In this document: positions 24,266 to 64,000 of the stretch, piece after piece
Numbering within the stretch: position 1 is the stretch's first letter
How the letters are laid out: every line of letters begins with the position of its first letter
Source: Cinclus cinclus
Lineage: Eukaryota > Chordata > Aves > Passeriformes > Cinclidae
Direction of reading: 5' to 3'
Assembly: GCF_963662255.1 (NCBI RefSeq)
Contig: NC_085060.1
Coordinates: forward strand, 11,285,630 to 11,349,629
Length of the DNA stretch: 64,000 nucleotides
Translations under genes and position numbers: made by a program
The notes under the pieces: generated by a model
What the model saw: only the letters and a program-made list of their open reading frames with translations
Told to the model about the DNA's origin: nothing
The model's database searches: none

Positions 24266-27200
24266 ATCTGCCAAAGAAAAGCCCAATTTGACATTGTCTT
24301 ATCTATGATCACTATTCTCTGCAGCACTTAACAGCAGTTGAAAACTGTGTCTCTGATTGTAGGCTCATTTTACGTTTGCTTGTAAGACTAAATTTGTAGC
24401 ATTTAATGATCTAGGATTTTCATACCCTAGGGCAAGATTATAGTAAGTGTAGGTCAAGCTGAACAGCTGCCAGACCTGATTTACACTCAGATAAAAATGT
24501 TCTTGTCTAACATTTAGATTGGATGATATTACCTCTTCTTAACTTGTGCTGGAAATTATTTTATATTGTTTCAAAACCAAGGTAGTCAGATGCCAAGAAA
24601 GCATCCTCTGAATGGAATATTAGTCTTGCCTTTCAATTTTATGGAATCATAGGGAACCTAAGTATGTATATCAATGGTCCCTGTGTATTGTGGGGGATAG
24701 GAAACTTACTCCAAACAGAATGTGATTTTAATACATAAACTCTTCTTAATGTGATGTCCATATGAAAGCAGTAGTCAATGATGCTGAAATAGGGAGAAGA
24801 AGAAAAATCCTGGAAAGACATAACTTTTGATTATTGAAATTTGAGTCTTCCCAGACACACCTGCTAAGTGTGTTTCATTAAAGTTTATATAGTTACTTCT
24901 CCAGACCAGTTGCTTGACTTGTAACCCATGTGCTGGCACTTGTTTTGGTCATCATCTGTTACACAATGAGAGTTTTTTAATATATGTTAGGTGAGCAATT
25001 AAACCATACTCTGAAATGTTAAAAGTGATTACATTTAGTTAATATGGGCAAACTAAAGGAAAGATGGTAAATACATTTCAGACTGAGCACTGTTACTGTA
25101 ACTAAACATTACGAATAGCTACTTTGTCAGGTGATACTAACTTCCAGTGGCATGCCTGTGTAGGAATTCCATTTGAGTTGAAACAAGGTATTACACTTGT
25201 AATCCTAATTAGTGGTACAACAGCATGAGAATTCCATACTGCTGATTTATTGCCGATTTTTGCCAGAGCAATTCTAAACAGTAAGTGACTTTTTGAGTAA
25301 GAACACAGAGTTGGCAATTTGCATTAGTAATGTAAAGAGATTACTATAATATGATAGTAAAACAAGCTCATGGTTCATCCAGTGTTCTTTTGAAATTGGT
25401 GCTGGGGCATTAAAATGATGACTTGAAAAAATTTGCTACTTGATGATACTGAAGCATATTAGGTTATTTTCTGTATGAAGGTATTTAAACATGCATGAAT
25501 CTTAATCCAGTCACCTCATTTAAAATCTCTCCCCTTTTCCCATAATGTATAGCCAACCCTGTGATGACAAATTAATGGGTTTTTTTTGTAAGCAAATCAT
25601 GGTTTCAGGAGCTGTGAACTTGGTTTAAGTAATAAATTATTTTGCAGAATCTTACCTGGTTAAGAAGTTTTTATTTGCCACTAGGTGTTATGATTTGATG
25701 TAAAAATCATGAGTGGTGATCTCAGATTTCTGGTAAAAGTAATTGAAGAATCAAATGTGTGAGATATGAGTAAGATCAGACCCTTCTAAGTCAACACAGT
25801 AGTAATAAATAATTATATAAGTGAGGGCTAACTAAGTCAAAGAAACACTGCTCTTGAGTAGGCATCTAGGAGAACTGAATAACTTAATATGAGGGATTCA
25901 ACAAGATTGAAATTCTGTTTCAGAACATTAAATATGTGTTTAGAGAAAATGTATTGACTTACTTCAGCATTGCATCACTGCACAACATAAAATGGAGTAG
26001 AAAGATCAAAGCACTCTGGAAGAGATATTGCCTATTTTAAATAATCCTTCTTCTGTCCACCTGTTCAAAATACCTAGATTTTAATTTACTAAGAAATGTC
26101 AGAGAATGAGAATTGAAAAGCCCTACATGTAACAGTATATTGTATTCTCAGTTGCTGACTTATCTGTTTCTGATTTGTGTGTGGGGAGTTGGGGGGCAGG
26201 TATTTGGTACAAAACAAGAGAAACCTATGCTAGGAGTAGGAATGCAGTTAATTGCAAAACCACAGCAATTGCTGGGGAAGACATGGTGAGAGATACAGCA
26301 CTTGAATTCTGGCCATTCTTGTTTTAATAATTAGAGGTAATTGCAAACTGATAAGCAAATATTTTCATGAACTGAAAACCACAAGAAGATGACACAGTTC
26401 AGATAATAAATGAAAAGCTGAAACTATGGGGAATAAAGTATTTTTCCATGCAATTGTTGGACAACTATAGTTTTCCTCTGGTATTTTGTTCAGTTTCCAA
26501 ACTCAAAGTCAAAGAAAAAATCATAATTAAATAATCTAATTAACTAAACCTCACACCATTGTAAAGAAAAAAACATACGTACTAATTATCATCATAATAA
26601 TCATAGTATTTATACCTTATGTACTTCAGTACAGCCAACAAAAAGTGAACAAAGCTATTAACACAATATTCATAGTTAAAAAAAAAAACAAAAAACTTTC
26701 TCTGTGGTAGGTGACTCTTCTGTCCCTCTGTCAGAGGTTACCTGCCATGCTATGATAGGAAGCAGGATGGGATTTGTCAGCTCTTCAGTCTTCTCTGTTT
26801 TCAAGTTCAGAATATTAGCTTTAATTGTTACTGCTGATGAGTTGCCATTAATAGATCTGACTGTATGCCAGAGCATACAAAATGGTTTCTGTAGGTTTTT
26901 TTAATTGGGTTGATGGTGTTTTTGTTGTTGGTTTTGTTTTTTTTTTCCTTCTCCAGTGGAATGGTAATTATCAATCTAGTAGCTTCCCCCCCAATACCAT
27001 CCTGTTAAGAGTCCTAGAACAGGTTGGTCATCAGTAATTGTATCTGAATTTGCCACACAAAATCATGAGTATGAAACTGCTGTACTAGTTAAGCTGCAGC
27101 TGATGTAAATTCAGTCAACACTGCAATGTAATCTTATTTTATCTTTTGTATATAGTTACCAACTAACTTGTAGCAGGCAGAAATGGTTTTTGATAATGCC

Positions 27201-30200
27201 CTATAGTGAGGGAGCTAGTTAACTATGATGGCTAAGAAAGGATGTTCTTTTTGTGTTTGACATGAGGTTAGAACAATAGCTGGATTTCTTTCCTTATGCC
27301 CAAGATAGCATTTTTGTCTCAGCTGGAAGGAAGAAAAAAGAAAGCAATATTTAGCATTTGAGCCATGTTTCACGTGCTGGAGGTGAGGGGGTTGGTACCT
27401 CCAGGGGCTGGGAAAATGCTGTGGGTTTCATGCACCTCCAAGAGCATGGGGCAGTTGGGAGTTCAGCTCACCGGTGCTGTAGGGTCCATCCTGCTCCAGA
27501 ATGCCTTTCTTGGAGTGGGGGAAGGGGGAGGAATCATAGCACATGTAGCTCGTTTAAGAGACATCTGGCACTACTGCCTTTTTAAAAAAAAAAATACAGG
27601 AAAAAGGCTGAAAGTAAATATCTCAACAGCTTCTACTGTGTTGCTGAGCTTGTAAGTCTAATAATTGTAGTTTTAATATTTTCATTGTATTGAACATAGC
27701 TCAAATAAAATATTTACTACAATTATGATTCTTGCGTAATGTCATCAGTAAATTTTTACCATAATATAAATTTAGCTGTAGGGTGTAACTGTATTTTGAA
27801 AGAGGAGGGAAACTACTAGTTTTACTTACATGATGAATTTACTCTAGAGCAAATGTGTAGGGGTACAGCTTTATGAATATTTTTTCTTTTATGATTAAAT
27901 TAAGAAATCAAAGGTTTAATTTTGGTTGATTTAACAAGCTTTGTGTATTTTAGGTCTGTGTAGAATGGATGCTCCTATGTAAAGGATATTCCTGGACAGT
28001 AATAGAGGCAGTTATAATGGTAGATAACTTCAAAAGGACAAGTCTCACTTACCTTTCTTCTGAATATTTTGCAAACATCATGACTTGCTCAGTATATGTC
28101 AGCTTACTTTGTAAAATGAGATTGGTCTCTAAAAATCTGGGTTTGATACTCTTTTTTTATGTTAGCTTTCATAAAACAGGCCTGATTTGTTAAAACACTC
28201 TCAGGTGGCTTAATTTTTTTACCTGCCACAAGTAAGCAATTAGAGTTGAAAAAATTGATTAGTTTAAAAAATACCAGTGTTTTTGCAATGTTTTCAATGC
28301 ATATGCAAGTGGCCAATGGACATATGCTTTCCTCTGGATGTTCAATGAATATCAGTAGTTAACTCTAGGTCTCCATACATGAGGTTTCAGTGCCAATCAT
28401 CTCTCTTGCAAAATTATTTTAAGACGACTCTGTTTTGGAATGAATAAAGAAAAAGGAGAAAGTTGTGTTTAGACTTAGTAATGGTAATTTTTTTTTATCC
28501 TGTAATTAATTAATTAATGGGTTATGAAAATTCTTCATTGTGGATATATCCAGTTCTCTAAATTGTATGTGGGAAAGCCATGCACATCACAACTGCTGTT
28601 TCATATAAAATTAGTATTCAATACTGCAGATCTCTGAACAAACCAATTGGGCTTTTAGCCCAAATGTTATGAGGGAGAACAAGAAGAAAATGTTGGGTAT
28701 TAAAAATGTTTAAGTTATGACTGAGGATGGATGGAGCACAGATGTTCCGAGGTTGGCAGAGTTGCTGAGATAAGTTTTTAATGGAAGATAATAAGGTTTT
28801 TATATTTATTTCTTCTGTTTTAGAAGTGAAGCCAACTTTTGCATACATGTATAGTTTGCTTGAATTTTATTTTGTAAGGATGATTATTTAGGTTGATTAT
28901 TGGAAGTCCATCGCTTATGAAAGGCTGAGGTTTTAGCAGTCATACTGCTTGGTTTGAATGTAGCACAATATTTCTTTCTTTTTTCTTAAATGTTCCTTTT
29001 CCTTTTTGATGGTATAGATTTTCATTTGGGCCAGGGAGGGATGGACACAAATGGCAAGGTAATGGCAGTCTTTGAAACCACACTTTGGGTGGGTTTTCCA
29101 GGGCTGCTGTGAGACTGTGGGTGTAGTGGTGGTGGAGAGGGAGGGTGGGAGAGCTGCACAGCAGCTGGGCCCTGCAGGTGTCCCAGGGGAATCCTGGGCA
29201 CTGATGACCTTGCTGTAGCCCAGGCCTGGTAAAAGCTGGGCTGGTTTGGCAGAAGACAGCAGATTGATACTGAATGAAGTATCCTCCCTTCTTTTTAATT
29301 GTTTTAAAGGTCCAGGTAAGACTAACATTATTTGACTCGTGTCTATATTATTTTCTGTTTATTTCTGTGGTAAGTTCAGGTTTTTTTCATTACTGTTTGG
29401 ACTCAGTTCAAACCTTTTCCTATAGTGTGAAGCTTCAGCTAATAAACTTGTGAATCTCAGCTGACCAAACATAGAACAGAGTTGGTCTCTTTTTCCTTGT
29501 GATTTTGGAAGGCTTGGGATCACTCTGCAGGGAAGTACAAGGGGGCTCTACAAAGGACTATCCAAAGTGCGCTGTGACCTGGGCCGACACAAGCTGACTG
29601 GGAGCTGTGCTTGAGAGGTTTTACTTTCCACTCCTCAGTAGTATTCTCTTTATGGGGTTTTCCCTTATTCGAGCCATCTAATACTGACTGTATCTTAGAA
29701 TAGCAGCTGAAGCTATTGCAGTATGCACTTGTATAGTCCCTCCTCTAGAATTTGTAATAAAAAATGTAGTTGTTCTTCAAAATGCCCAGAGTTTTGGGCA
29801 TAAACCCCTAGTGACCTGGACTTAGTTCTGATGAGAAGATCTATATGGTAGGAGGGGAAGCAGTGGAGCTCCACTAAAGTGGGGCAACTTGCAGGCTTGC
29901 ATTGATTAGTGCCAGAACAAAAAATAGAACTTGGTAGTAGGGGGATGCCTTGTCATTTGAAAAACCCTGCCACCACCCTGTGTGCTGAAGTAATTCATTG
30001 CTGTTGGCTGCTCAGTTGAACAATGCTAATTCTGCTCAAGGATTTGCTGTGGAGCAGGTTACCTGCTTGCTGTGGATGGTGCGTGTCTTCATCCCTGGTT
30101 TTCACAAGAGCAAAGATTTTGAGGGGATGTGTAAAGTACATTTTTGAAAAATCATTATGTGAATTGGCATATTATTCTATTGTGTAGTTTAGTTGGGAAG

Positions 30201-33200
30201 TTTATGGCATTTAGGCAGTTGGAAGGTGTGCTTGCCTTGTATCATAAATGAACCAGTATTCCTTTTTTTGACTTAAGTAGGCATATGTGGCTTTTCCCCC
30301 CACTTTTTTCCCCATTTATTTATTTTTTTAAAGTCATGGTTGTTATCTGATTTGGCTTTTATTCTTCCTAAGAGCCTCATTTTCCACACAGTCAGACTAC
30401 AACATCTGGAAGCAATCTCTTCTTTGGCAAGGAAAGATGTGACAAACACAATGAGGTGTAACTTCTACTTCTGTTATCTTACCTTTGTGTTTTTAAAGAC
30501 ATCCAAACCCAGACTATTTTAAAGATATGTAGGAGTTTCAGATGCATTTTAGCAGAGCTTGGTAATATTGGTGGGCAGGATCATTAGACAGTAACACAGG
30601 TATTTTCACCTTTAATAAGCATAATAGTTGCATTTACTGTACAGTTCAATAATTTTTCAGGTATTGTAATGCAGGTATTGAGTGTTTTAAAGCCACACTT
30701 TACTGGACAGCATGAATTACCAGTTGCCACTATAAAAACCTCATAGGACTCAAGCAGTAACAGTATACTTCTGTTTCAAAACAGCATTTAACTTCATTAA
30801 AGATATTGATGTTATTAATGGCACTTTAATGAAATCTTATGACTGTGAAGCACTCACTGTAGCAAGCTCTTTTACTTCTGTAGTAGTTGTTCCACGTATT
30901 TAATAAAACTAGCAAAAATCCGAAAGTACTCTTAATGAGAGGAGGATTATTTGATGGTGTAGATGAGATTGGCAGACTTATTAGGGTGGTACTAAGGTCC
31001 TTTTATATTATTCATTTTTCATGTCTCTAAAGTTGGGGTAAAGTCTCAACCTTCACTTTTAGCCCAACTTCTTTCACGAATCATTTAAATTAACTTCTTC
31101 TTCTTTCTTCTTCCTTCTCCCCCCTCAATAAAGCCTAATTAAGGTTTTGCTTTCACAGCATTAAACCGTGAAAATAAATTTTACTTTGTGTTAACTAGTG
31201 TGTACATTGCTTCTGGGGGACTTTGTTTCCATGTGCTTGGCTATTTCCTGGCTGGCTCTCTCAGGTTCTGGGGATCCTCAGCTGCTCTCAGCTGGGCTTC
31301 TGGCTGAGGGTGGTGAGAGGTGAACGGTTCTGAAGGTACGTGTGCTGTCTGCTGTATAATGAAAATGGAGGAAATGCATGTGGGAAAGGCAGAAAGCTTT
31401 GAGAGAGACAGCTGAGGCTGGGCAGGTGCCTGGTGTCTTTGGAGACAGAAGGTACTGTCGCAGGTGATGTGTGTGTCCCAGGCATGGCGGCTGTCTGCGG
31501 GGCTGCTCCCCCCTTGGCAGGTGTGTGAGTGGGAGTCCTTGGGCAGTTAGGGTCTTAGTGCCTGCTTAGCCCCACAGAACTGCGGCCTTTTGGCATTGGC
31601 TCCTCCCAGCACAAGGCTTGGAATCCCGGCAGGAACCATGCAAGTTTGCCACGTTGTTAAGAGGTCCTGTGTCGAAGCAGAGCTCTGCCACTGGTGATGA
31701 TGCTCGGACTGTGGCAAAGCTCCTCATTGGCTTCCTTGTGAAGGTAGAGTTCAGCTGCCTGTGCTGCACCCAGTGACTTGTGGGGCTGCAGGAGGTGTTG
31801 ATTCTGTTGGCTGATCCAATGGAGGGCTAATCATGGGGGAAGGAAATGGATTTGGTTTTATAATTTGCTTGCTTCTGTTTTGCCTGAGTGCCAGAAGGAG
31901 CAGAAAAACTTCTCCTGTGTGTTTAGAGAGAGGAAAGGAAAACCTACTGCTTTCAGTAACAGCCCATGGTGTTGGAAAAGCATGTTCTGAGATGACTCTT
32001 TCCCACTTACTCAGCAGACTTGTTGTATGAAAATGTTGCAAAAAATGAATAAAGACCAGGCCGGGGAAAAAATGGTAGCAATGGCATAAAGTCAACAACT
32101 GCCATAACATGGCTTTGTAAAATGTTTTGGAAGATGGAGAGATATATGGTCCCAGGTTGTGTGGAGAGGGTGTAACAACTGGAAGTTTAGGGGGGGAAAA
32201 AGTAAAGAAAGAGACTGAAAAGTCGTGTTAATTTAGTCATTAAGGTTGTCAGCCTGTTAAGTGTTCAGTGTCTTTGGCACAGTGGACTGGTCCTATGTAT
32301 ATTGACCATGTCTCTCTTGGTAAGCAAGGAAGAATGTAGATTGATGGTCTCTAGTCGAGGCTTTTCTGTAAAGGAATTACAAAACTCATTTTCTAAGCAA
32401 ACAGCACAAAATCATACAGATAAAGATATTAATTGCATTATTGTTTTGTTCAGTCTTGATTGCACTATCTTAATATGATCAAAACTGCTGATACCGTTAT
32501 AACTAATATTGAAGTGCAGTTACATTACAGGATTATACCTGAAGTATGTTTTCTGTATTTTACTCAAATTGGAGAATTGCTTTGGAGCTTGTTAGCAGCT
32601 GAAATATTAGGCTGTGTACTATTAGTAGAAATAACACACTCTGAGGTCTGTAGGGAATGTCATGCACTTGCTCAAAATCTTGCTTTAAAAGTCGGCTTAC
32701 AGAGATAAAAGCAAAAGGAGTATGAAGAAGCAGATTTATCTGTTTTGTTTTTGTTTTTTTTTTTTCCCCTGAATAGCCTAACCTTATTTTATCAAACAAA
32801 AAGTTAGGCACATTGTAGCTAATCAGAAAAAGGGGTGAGAGGTATAGTGCAGCTAATACTTCTCTTCTGGAATAGTTAAGGGAAAATACTGGACATATTT
32901 CTGATCCTTTATTTAAATTTTATCTGACTAGCATTTTAATTGTGGCTGCTGCATAATTGATCCTGAAGCATCAGTATCTCTCATTAATGGATAGGTAAAT
33001 AATTCAGAGATTTACTTCAGCCTTATTCTTCAGCATCACCATTTGAGAAGTTCTAATTTTCTGAATTAAGTGAGGTCCTTGATTCTACAGGTGGCTAACT
33101 GAATTACAAGGAAAAAAAATCAATACATCAATGACATTATCCAAATCTTTGTCCTGGCCATGTAGCCATTTTTTAAACTTTGCATTTCCTCCTTCCCAAA

Positions 33201-36200
33201 AAAATGATAACTGTTTTACTGATTTGCATTTTAAAACTTAGAGATGATAAATGCCAAGGATCCAACAGCAACCAAAATAGACATCCTAGTAGGAAATGCT
33301 CCCCAACCAAAACCCATCCACCTGAAACCTCACAGTGAGCTTCATCAGTAACACTGGAGTTGCTGCATTTACACAAGTGTGCAAAGCACAAATGTTTGGG
33401 ACTGTTTTTGTGATTCTTTATAGTGTGTGTGTGTATAAATACATCAGGTATATTCTTAGAGCAAATGCTGCTCACTGACTTGCATTAGTATATCTGTGCA
33501 TGTAATAGGAGTGGTAGGAGGACAGGTAGCCCTCAGCAACTGCTGATGACAGTGTGTGTGTTATTGTGTGAATTGTGCTGGTGAATTCTGTCAACTTTTG
33601 GCAGAGTCAACATTTGACCAGTGTATTTGAGTTGATCACAACCATACCTAAATATTCATGTAATAGGGACAAATAGTCTTTAAGATTTAAATCTACTTTT
33701 CAGTGAATATGGTTTTGGTGTCTTAATAGTGTTTCATGCTTGCCTCTTGCTTTTAACAGTCAAATTCTTTTAAGTAGAAGCCCCTCCTACATTTATAGTT
33801 GGAAACATTATGTATGATTACTGTTGCTGGACTGTTCCTGTTGTTCCAGTAGGTTTTTTAATTAACTAATGTTTTGTTTGCAAAGTTTTAAATAGCAAGG
33901 CACAATAAAGGGATACATTATTTCTGTTTCTAAAATGTTTTTTTGAAATCCTTCTGTTTGTTTGGAAAGCTAAATACTGAGGCTAGTCATAGCAGCTGTA
34001 TGGATTTCTGTCTTTGTAAAAGTCATTGGAATCAAACACGTATGTGCCTTTATTTCACAAAAGATGAAGAAATCCTCTGGTGTCTTAACAATCTAAATAT
34101 AAATCTAAAAGAAACGTACTACAATATTTTTGCAATTTTAGCAATCTGTTACAAAGTTTATTGCAGAGAAATAACTAGGTCAACCTCTGGATGACCTGTC
34201 TTTTAGAGTTTCTTCAGTTAGCTTTAGGCTAGAGCTCCACCTTGTGATCCTTCAGCAGGATACATTTTCTTTTTATAGTTAATAATTTAATTATGATTTC
34301 GCAAAGTTGAACGCCTTTTAAAGTTTTCTTAGGCTTGAGAGATTTCAGTATCTTCTTGGGAAAATTAAAGTTGGAATTCTGTGAACATGTCAGAAAAGAA
34401 ACTCAACTGATTTTTATGATACAGTTCAGTTTAGAGTAAACTTCCTAGTGTTCATAAAACAATCTGTTTATTAGAACACATTTAATAGATAATATAGACT
34501 TGCACTGTTTGGAATGATGTGCAAGAATTTAATTTATTTTCAGATTTCATTGTGATATATGAACTTGATATATTTTAAAAGTTTTGGTAGGAAAATAATT
34601 CATATAAGCATCCCTCTTACTGACTTCCTGAACCGCATGCTTTGAATGAGTCATCCAGTGTGGGCATGAAGAAGACATGGCTGGTGATAGTCTTGAATTT
34701 CCAGAAGGTGTTTAATGAGATCAAGGATCTTGGGGAATGACCAGTGCTGCTCTTTCCCATACCAAAACAAAAGAACATGACATAGAATTGGAAAGTGATA
34801 AAGTTAAGGCAAAGAATATGCCTTTTCCTAGTATGGAATTTGCCTGTGGGAGTTCTTAGATGGAAGACCCTCCACTGAGTATTGAATTCAAAAACTATTT
34901 GGAAATACTAATGGAAAAAATAAGGTGGTGTGAAGTATAGGGACAGCCTCCCTGGCCAGCAAAATCCATGGATTATTTCTGGATGCCAGGAAGGCATTCA
35001 GGGAAGCTTTGCTATAAAGAAAGTAGTGTTCTTCCTTGGGCAGCTTCTCTTGGCTACTGCCAGAGAGGGCTTACTGGACTGGGTTGACCCTGCTGGCTGA
35101 GCATCAAAAGACTTCATTCTCATGTGTGTAAATTTTGTGAAATTACTCTTTACTAGGACAAATGCAAGGGGTTTTCTGGTCACTGCTGGAACATAAGCTT
35201 GATGCCCTGAGATCCCTTACACTCTTCCTTTGTACTCTGTTGCCAGGTGTTAATCTATAGCTTCTGTTTTCCAGAATACCAGAATATAGTAGCACTCATA
35301 AGGGCTAAGTTTGTTCTACCTTCAAGAAAAACAAAAAATATCAATCTCAGTAGTTAAATGCTTCAGCATCAAGCAAGAACTTGATATGTCTGTTTTGTTC
35401 TAGGAGATGATTCTAAAAATGCCATGTTTTCTCTCATGTTTTGTGGTCTTTACTAAGATGAACAGTTCTGACAAGAACTGTTCAAGTTGGTGTGAATGGT
35501 AGACAGCTGTTGTTAGTGATTTGTTTGGCTTGTTTGATGTAGAGAACTTAATAATTTGCCTATTCTTCTTCATAGTCTTGGGTTTTTTTTCTTTAATTTC
35601 TGTGATTATAAGAATTCATTGAGATTTTTGTGACTTTTGGTAGGCTAGTATGTTTGGGTTTCATATAGGGAGCCAATTTGCAAGTAAGGGTCCTGATTGT
35701 CACAATAGTAGATGTCTTGCCTCTTAACATTGAAAAACGTAAACTAGAAAGAATCAAATGCCAACACATTGATAGACAGGTTGAACTTGAAACTGGGCAG
35801 TGTGGTTTTTGAAGTTTGCATCTCTGCTTTGCACTGGGACTGAATCACAAGCGTGCCTCAAAAATAATTTATGTAGATGTTTATCTTTCTTCTGCATTTT
35901 TCTTTTTTCTGTTTCCCCCCTCCTTGTACGGCTGAGCAGGTGCCAGCCTGATGACCAAGGCATTAAAGTGTGTCCTTTTTACCAAGTTTGAGTTGCTGAT
36001 TGGAATCAAAGTAAATATTAAGAGATAAATAAATGCAAAATACATTTAAAAATTCCAAAGCGTAGAACTTTCCAATGTATTAGCTTCTGAGCATGGCATT
36101 TCACAGACGGCCTGGATGGTATAATAGCACCGTGTCACCAAAGTAGGGAATTTTACCCTTTCCTCCCCTGCTGCTGGCTGTGCAGTCTTGTGTTTCCTGT

Positions 36201-37824
36201 CCCTTGACTCTGGATATCTGCTGTTGAACCAGTTTAACTTGAAAATCTGGGGGGAAAACACTTGAAGATTTTTTTGCCCCTTTTAGTGGGGACTTTATTT
36301 GGGTGATACTGAATTGACAGAGCCTACAAAGGTGCATGGCTGGAGAGGGGTTGTTGCCATGCCTGGGACCGTGGGTTGCTACAGGGAGTGTAGGTGGAGT
36401 GTGTTGGTCATATACTCATGTGGTGCCTTTAGAGAAAGGAGGAATGCAGTGGCAGAGGGTGCTGCCATTCTGCAGCATGGTTTTTCTTGATGCTTTTTAT
36501 CTTCTGCTGTGTTTCAGATGGAGCATGCTTTAGTAATTGCAGACTGTCTTGAGATCTTGAACCTCCTTGCCTTTGCCACTACTTATTTCCGCAGTGGTTC
36601 TCTGCTTTAGTGTAATTATGTGAAGAAAGAGAACATACTAAGTTCAGGGTTTATGGTTTCTCTCGTCTCTAAATCCTGGAAGCTACAGTGGCCCCTAGCA
36701 TTCGGAATAAGCACTTGCAGGAGGAAACCTGTCCAGCCTCTCTGCCACATGCTCAGTTGAAATGCAGTCTCTGGAGCAGAGCTACCAGACTTTGAGCAAC
36801 ATGTGCTTAGCATGCCAAAATTAAATCTTTCCCTCAAATACCTAATCACTCCAGAAAGCTGTAGAGTCAGCAGACTGACTGAAGGTTTTCCTCCTTGGTA
36901 TTCTGACTTTAAAATACCTGAACATCATGCTTTCTTAATTTCACTGTGTGAAAGTTAGCCTGGGGATCCAAGTGACATAGAAGACTTCAGCCTGGATAGC
37001 TAAAACATACAGGGAGATTTTTTTCCTCCCTTAAGAATTGGGAAAAAAAAAGGAGAAAAACCTAAATTTATTGTAATGAACAGTATTATAGTGAAGTTCA
37101 AAACAAGTATTTCACAATCTTTAGTTTTCTTGCTTAAAACAACTGTTTCCAGTATTTTCCTTTATATTGTGTGGATAGCACTATCTTCCTCGATACTCCG
37201 AAGTCTTGACAAATGCTTCAAATATTAAACCTGTTGTAGGTCTGGTTTATGAGCTCTGGAAGACATGGGGTTGTGAAGCAGCTGGTTATAAGAACTTGTT
37301 CTAGAGCTTATATTTATGGAAAATAGCATGGAAGTTGGCAAATTGGAGATACAAAGTTGCTGTATGTAATATCCTGAAACGTACATCTATTGTGCCTCAA
37401 GTTCAACATAAGTCTGGTTTTGGTTTGGTCAACTAAAATTGCCCTAGTGTTGTCAATTCTGGGCTCTGCTACTTAGAGGTGTTAATGAAAATCATTCCAG
37501 TTTGCTCATCCTATTCAGAAAATGTGGGTGGTGGGTTTTTGGTTGTTCTTTGGTCTTGTTTTATTGGTTTGTTTGGGGTTTTTGTTGTTACATTTTGTTT
37601 GGTTGGGTTTTTTTATAGTGTTTCTGTATTATTATTTTACTGCAATGGTTTTACCATTTGTAGAGTCTCTTTGTAGTAGGATCATGAGAGGATTCAGTCT
37701 TTAAACAGGAAAAAGTTGGTTGGAAACAGGATAGTGTGATCTGTATTTTCTGTGTTTCCAACTCTTTTATCCTTCCATATGTAGAATAATTTTCACTGTA
37801 TTTTTTTGATTTATTTTATTCTAG

Positions 37825-37926
37825 ACGTTGTCTGCTACAAAGGAGGAAAGAAAAGTAAGCTTGCCCTTCAGACTGCTTTTTTGAATATATTTCTAATACA
37901 GTGGTGTTCCAGAAGATGATAAAGAA
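37825..37926 (+). other. STAG2: 5' UTR part of the start-codon exon
   Basis: Two acceptor sites are visible. TTATTCTAG at 37824 would start the exon at 37825, and TTTCTAATACAG at 37901 would start it at 37902. A donor-like GTAAGC at 37855 follows the first acceptor, but an intron of 47 nt between 37855 and 37901 is too short for a vertebrate. The two acceptors are therefore more likely alternatives than a separate micro-exon. The UTR contains a four-codon upstream ORF starting at 37916. Confidence 0.65.

Positions 37927-37930
<4 letters not shown>
37916..37930 (+). promoter_or_regulatory. Minimal uORF overlapping the STAG2 start codon
   Basis: An upstream ATG at 37916-37918 (A at -3) opens a four-codon frame, M-I-K-K, that stops at TGA 37928-37930. 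That stop overlaps the main ATG (37927-37929) as ATGA. This arrangement allows leaky scanning or termination-reinitiation and could tune SA2 translation. The main start also has a purine at -3 (G). Confidence 0.6.

Positions 37931-64000
<26,070 letters not shown>

Larger units (their letters stand above)
4100..37824 (+). other. STAG2: STAG2 intron 1, AT-rich body
   Basis: This is about 34 kb of AT-rich intron (the whole intron starts at 1562). Open frames up to about 160 codons occur but lack homology that I recognise and splice support. The largest (6648-7173 region, 40043-40447 on the other strand) fall in GC-rich patches. Moderately GC-rich patches near 27.36-27.58, 29.05-29.24, 31.24-31.80 and 36.30-36.80 kb have no identity I can assign. 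Recurrent G/T-rich tracts lie near 3.49, 6.16, 26.9 and 37.53 kb and C/A-rich ones near 4.93 and 24.22 kb. I found no tRNA, snoRNA or intact mobile element. Confidence 0.8.

Noticed and set aside
31240..31800. GC-richer intron block that might be an LTR or retrogene
   Set aside because: I could not recognise LTR ends, target-site duplications or any coding domain; left as unassigned intron.
37855..37901. A 30-nt 5' UTR micro-exon (37825-37854) followed by a 47-nt intron
   Set aside because: An intron of 47 nt is below the workable size for vertebrates, so alternative acceptors are more likely.

Overview
This window is vertebrate nuclear DNA, most likely from a bird. It holds the promoter and about the first two thirds of one gene, STAG2 (cohesin subunit SA2, stromal antigen 2), on the + strand. 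The gene is recognised from 22 coding exons, all with GT-AG splice sites and matching phases. Joined, they give 785 codons without a stop, against about 1231 residues for the mammalian protein. The 3' third lies beyond base 64000. The bird assignment is an inference from compact introns, low interspersed-repeat content, worn CR1 LINE fragments as the only recognisable dispersed repeats, and frequent low-complexity G/T and C/A tracts.

Layout. Bases 1 to about 780 are AT-rich flank with no recognisable gene. About 790-2560 is a strong CpG island. It carries a perfect NRF1 palindrome, a CTCF-type motif, an AT-rich TATA-like element, a non-coding first exon ending at 1561, and six YY1-type motifs just downstream. 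An (AT)n microsatellite (2932-3038) separates it from a second GC-rich patch (about 3570-3960) with an inverted CCAAT box and a CGGCT pentamer repeat. Intron 1 then runs about 36 kb to 37.8 kb and is AT-rich. It contains a small GC-rich island with a 15-bp minisatellite (about 6740-7130), an old CR1 fragment near 10.3 kb and homopolymer tracts. I found no convincing second gene in it.

From 37.8 kb onward is the coding part. The start codon at 37927 is preceded by a four-codon upstream ORF whose stop overlaps it. Exons follow up to 62675. They encode the acidic/basic N-terminal tail, the STAG domain, the stromalin conservative domain and HEAT repeats. The two hallmark residues of the conserved CTCF/shugoshin-binding surface are present as W333 and R369. 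The window ends in the intron after codon 785.

The most interesting unexplained signals are: a candidate 146-nt poison exon at 48392-48537, which would put an immediate stop in the next exon; an in-frame 79-codon exon extension at 55154-55390 ending at a donor-like site beside an AATAAA; the uORF/start overlap; and a CTCF-like site in the promoter of a gene whose product binds CTCF. None is proven here; each needs RNA or comparative data.
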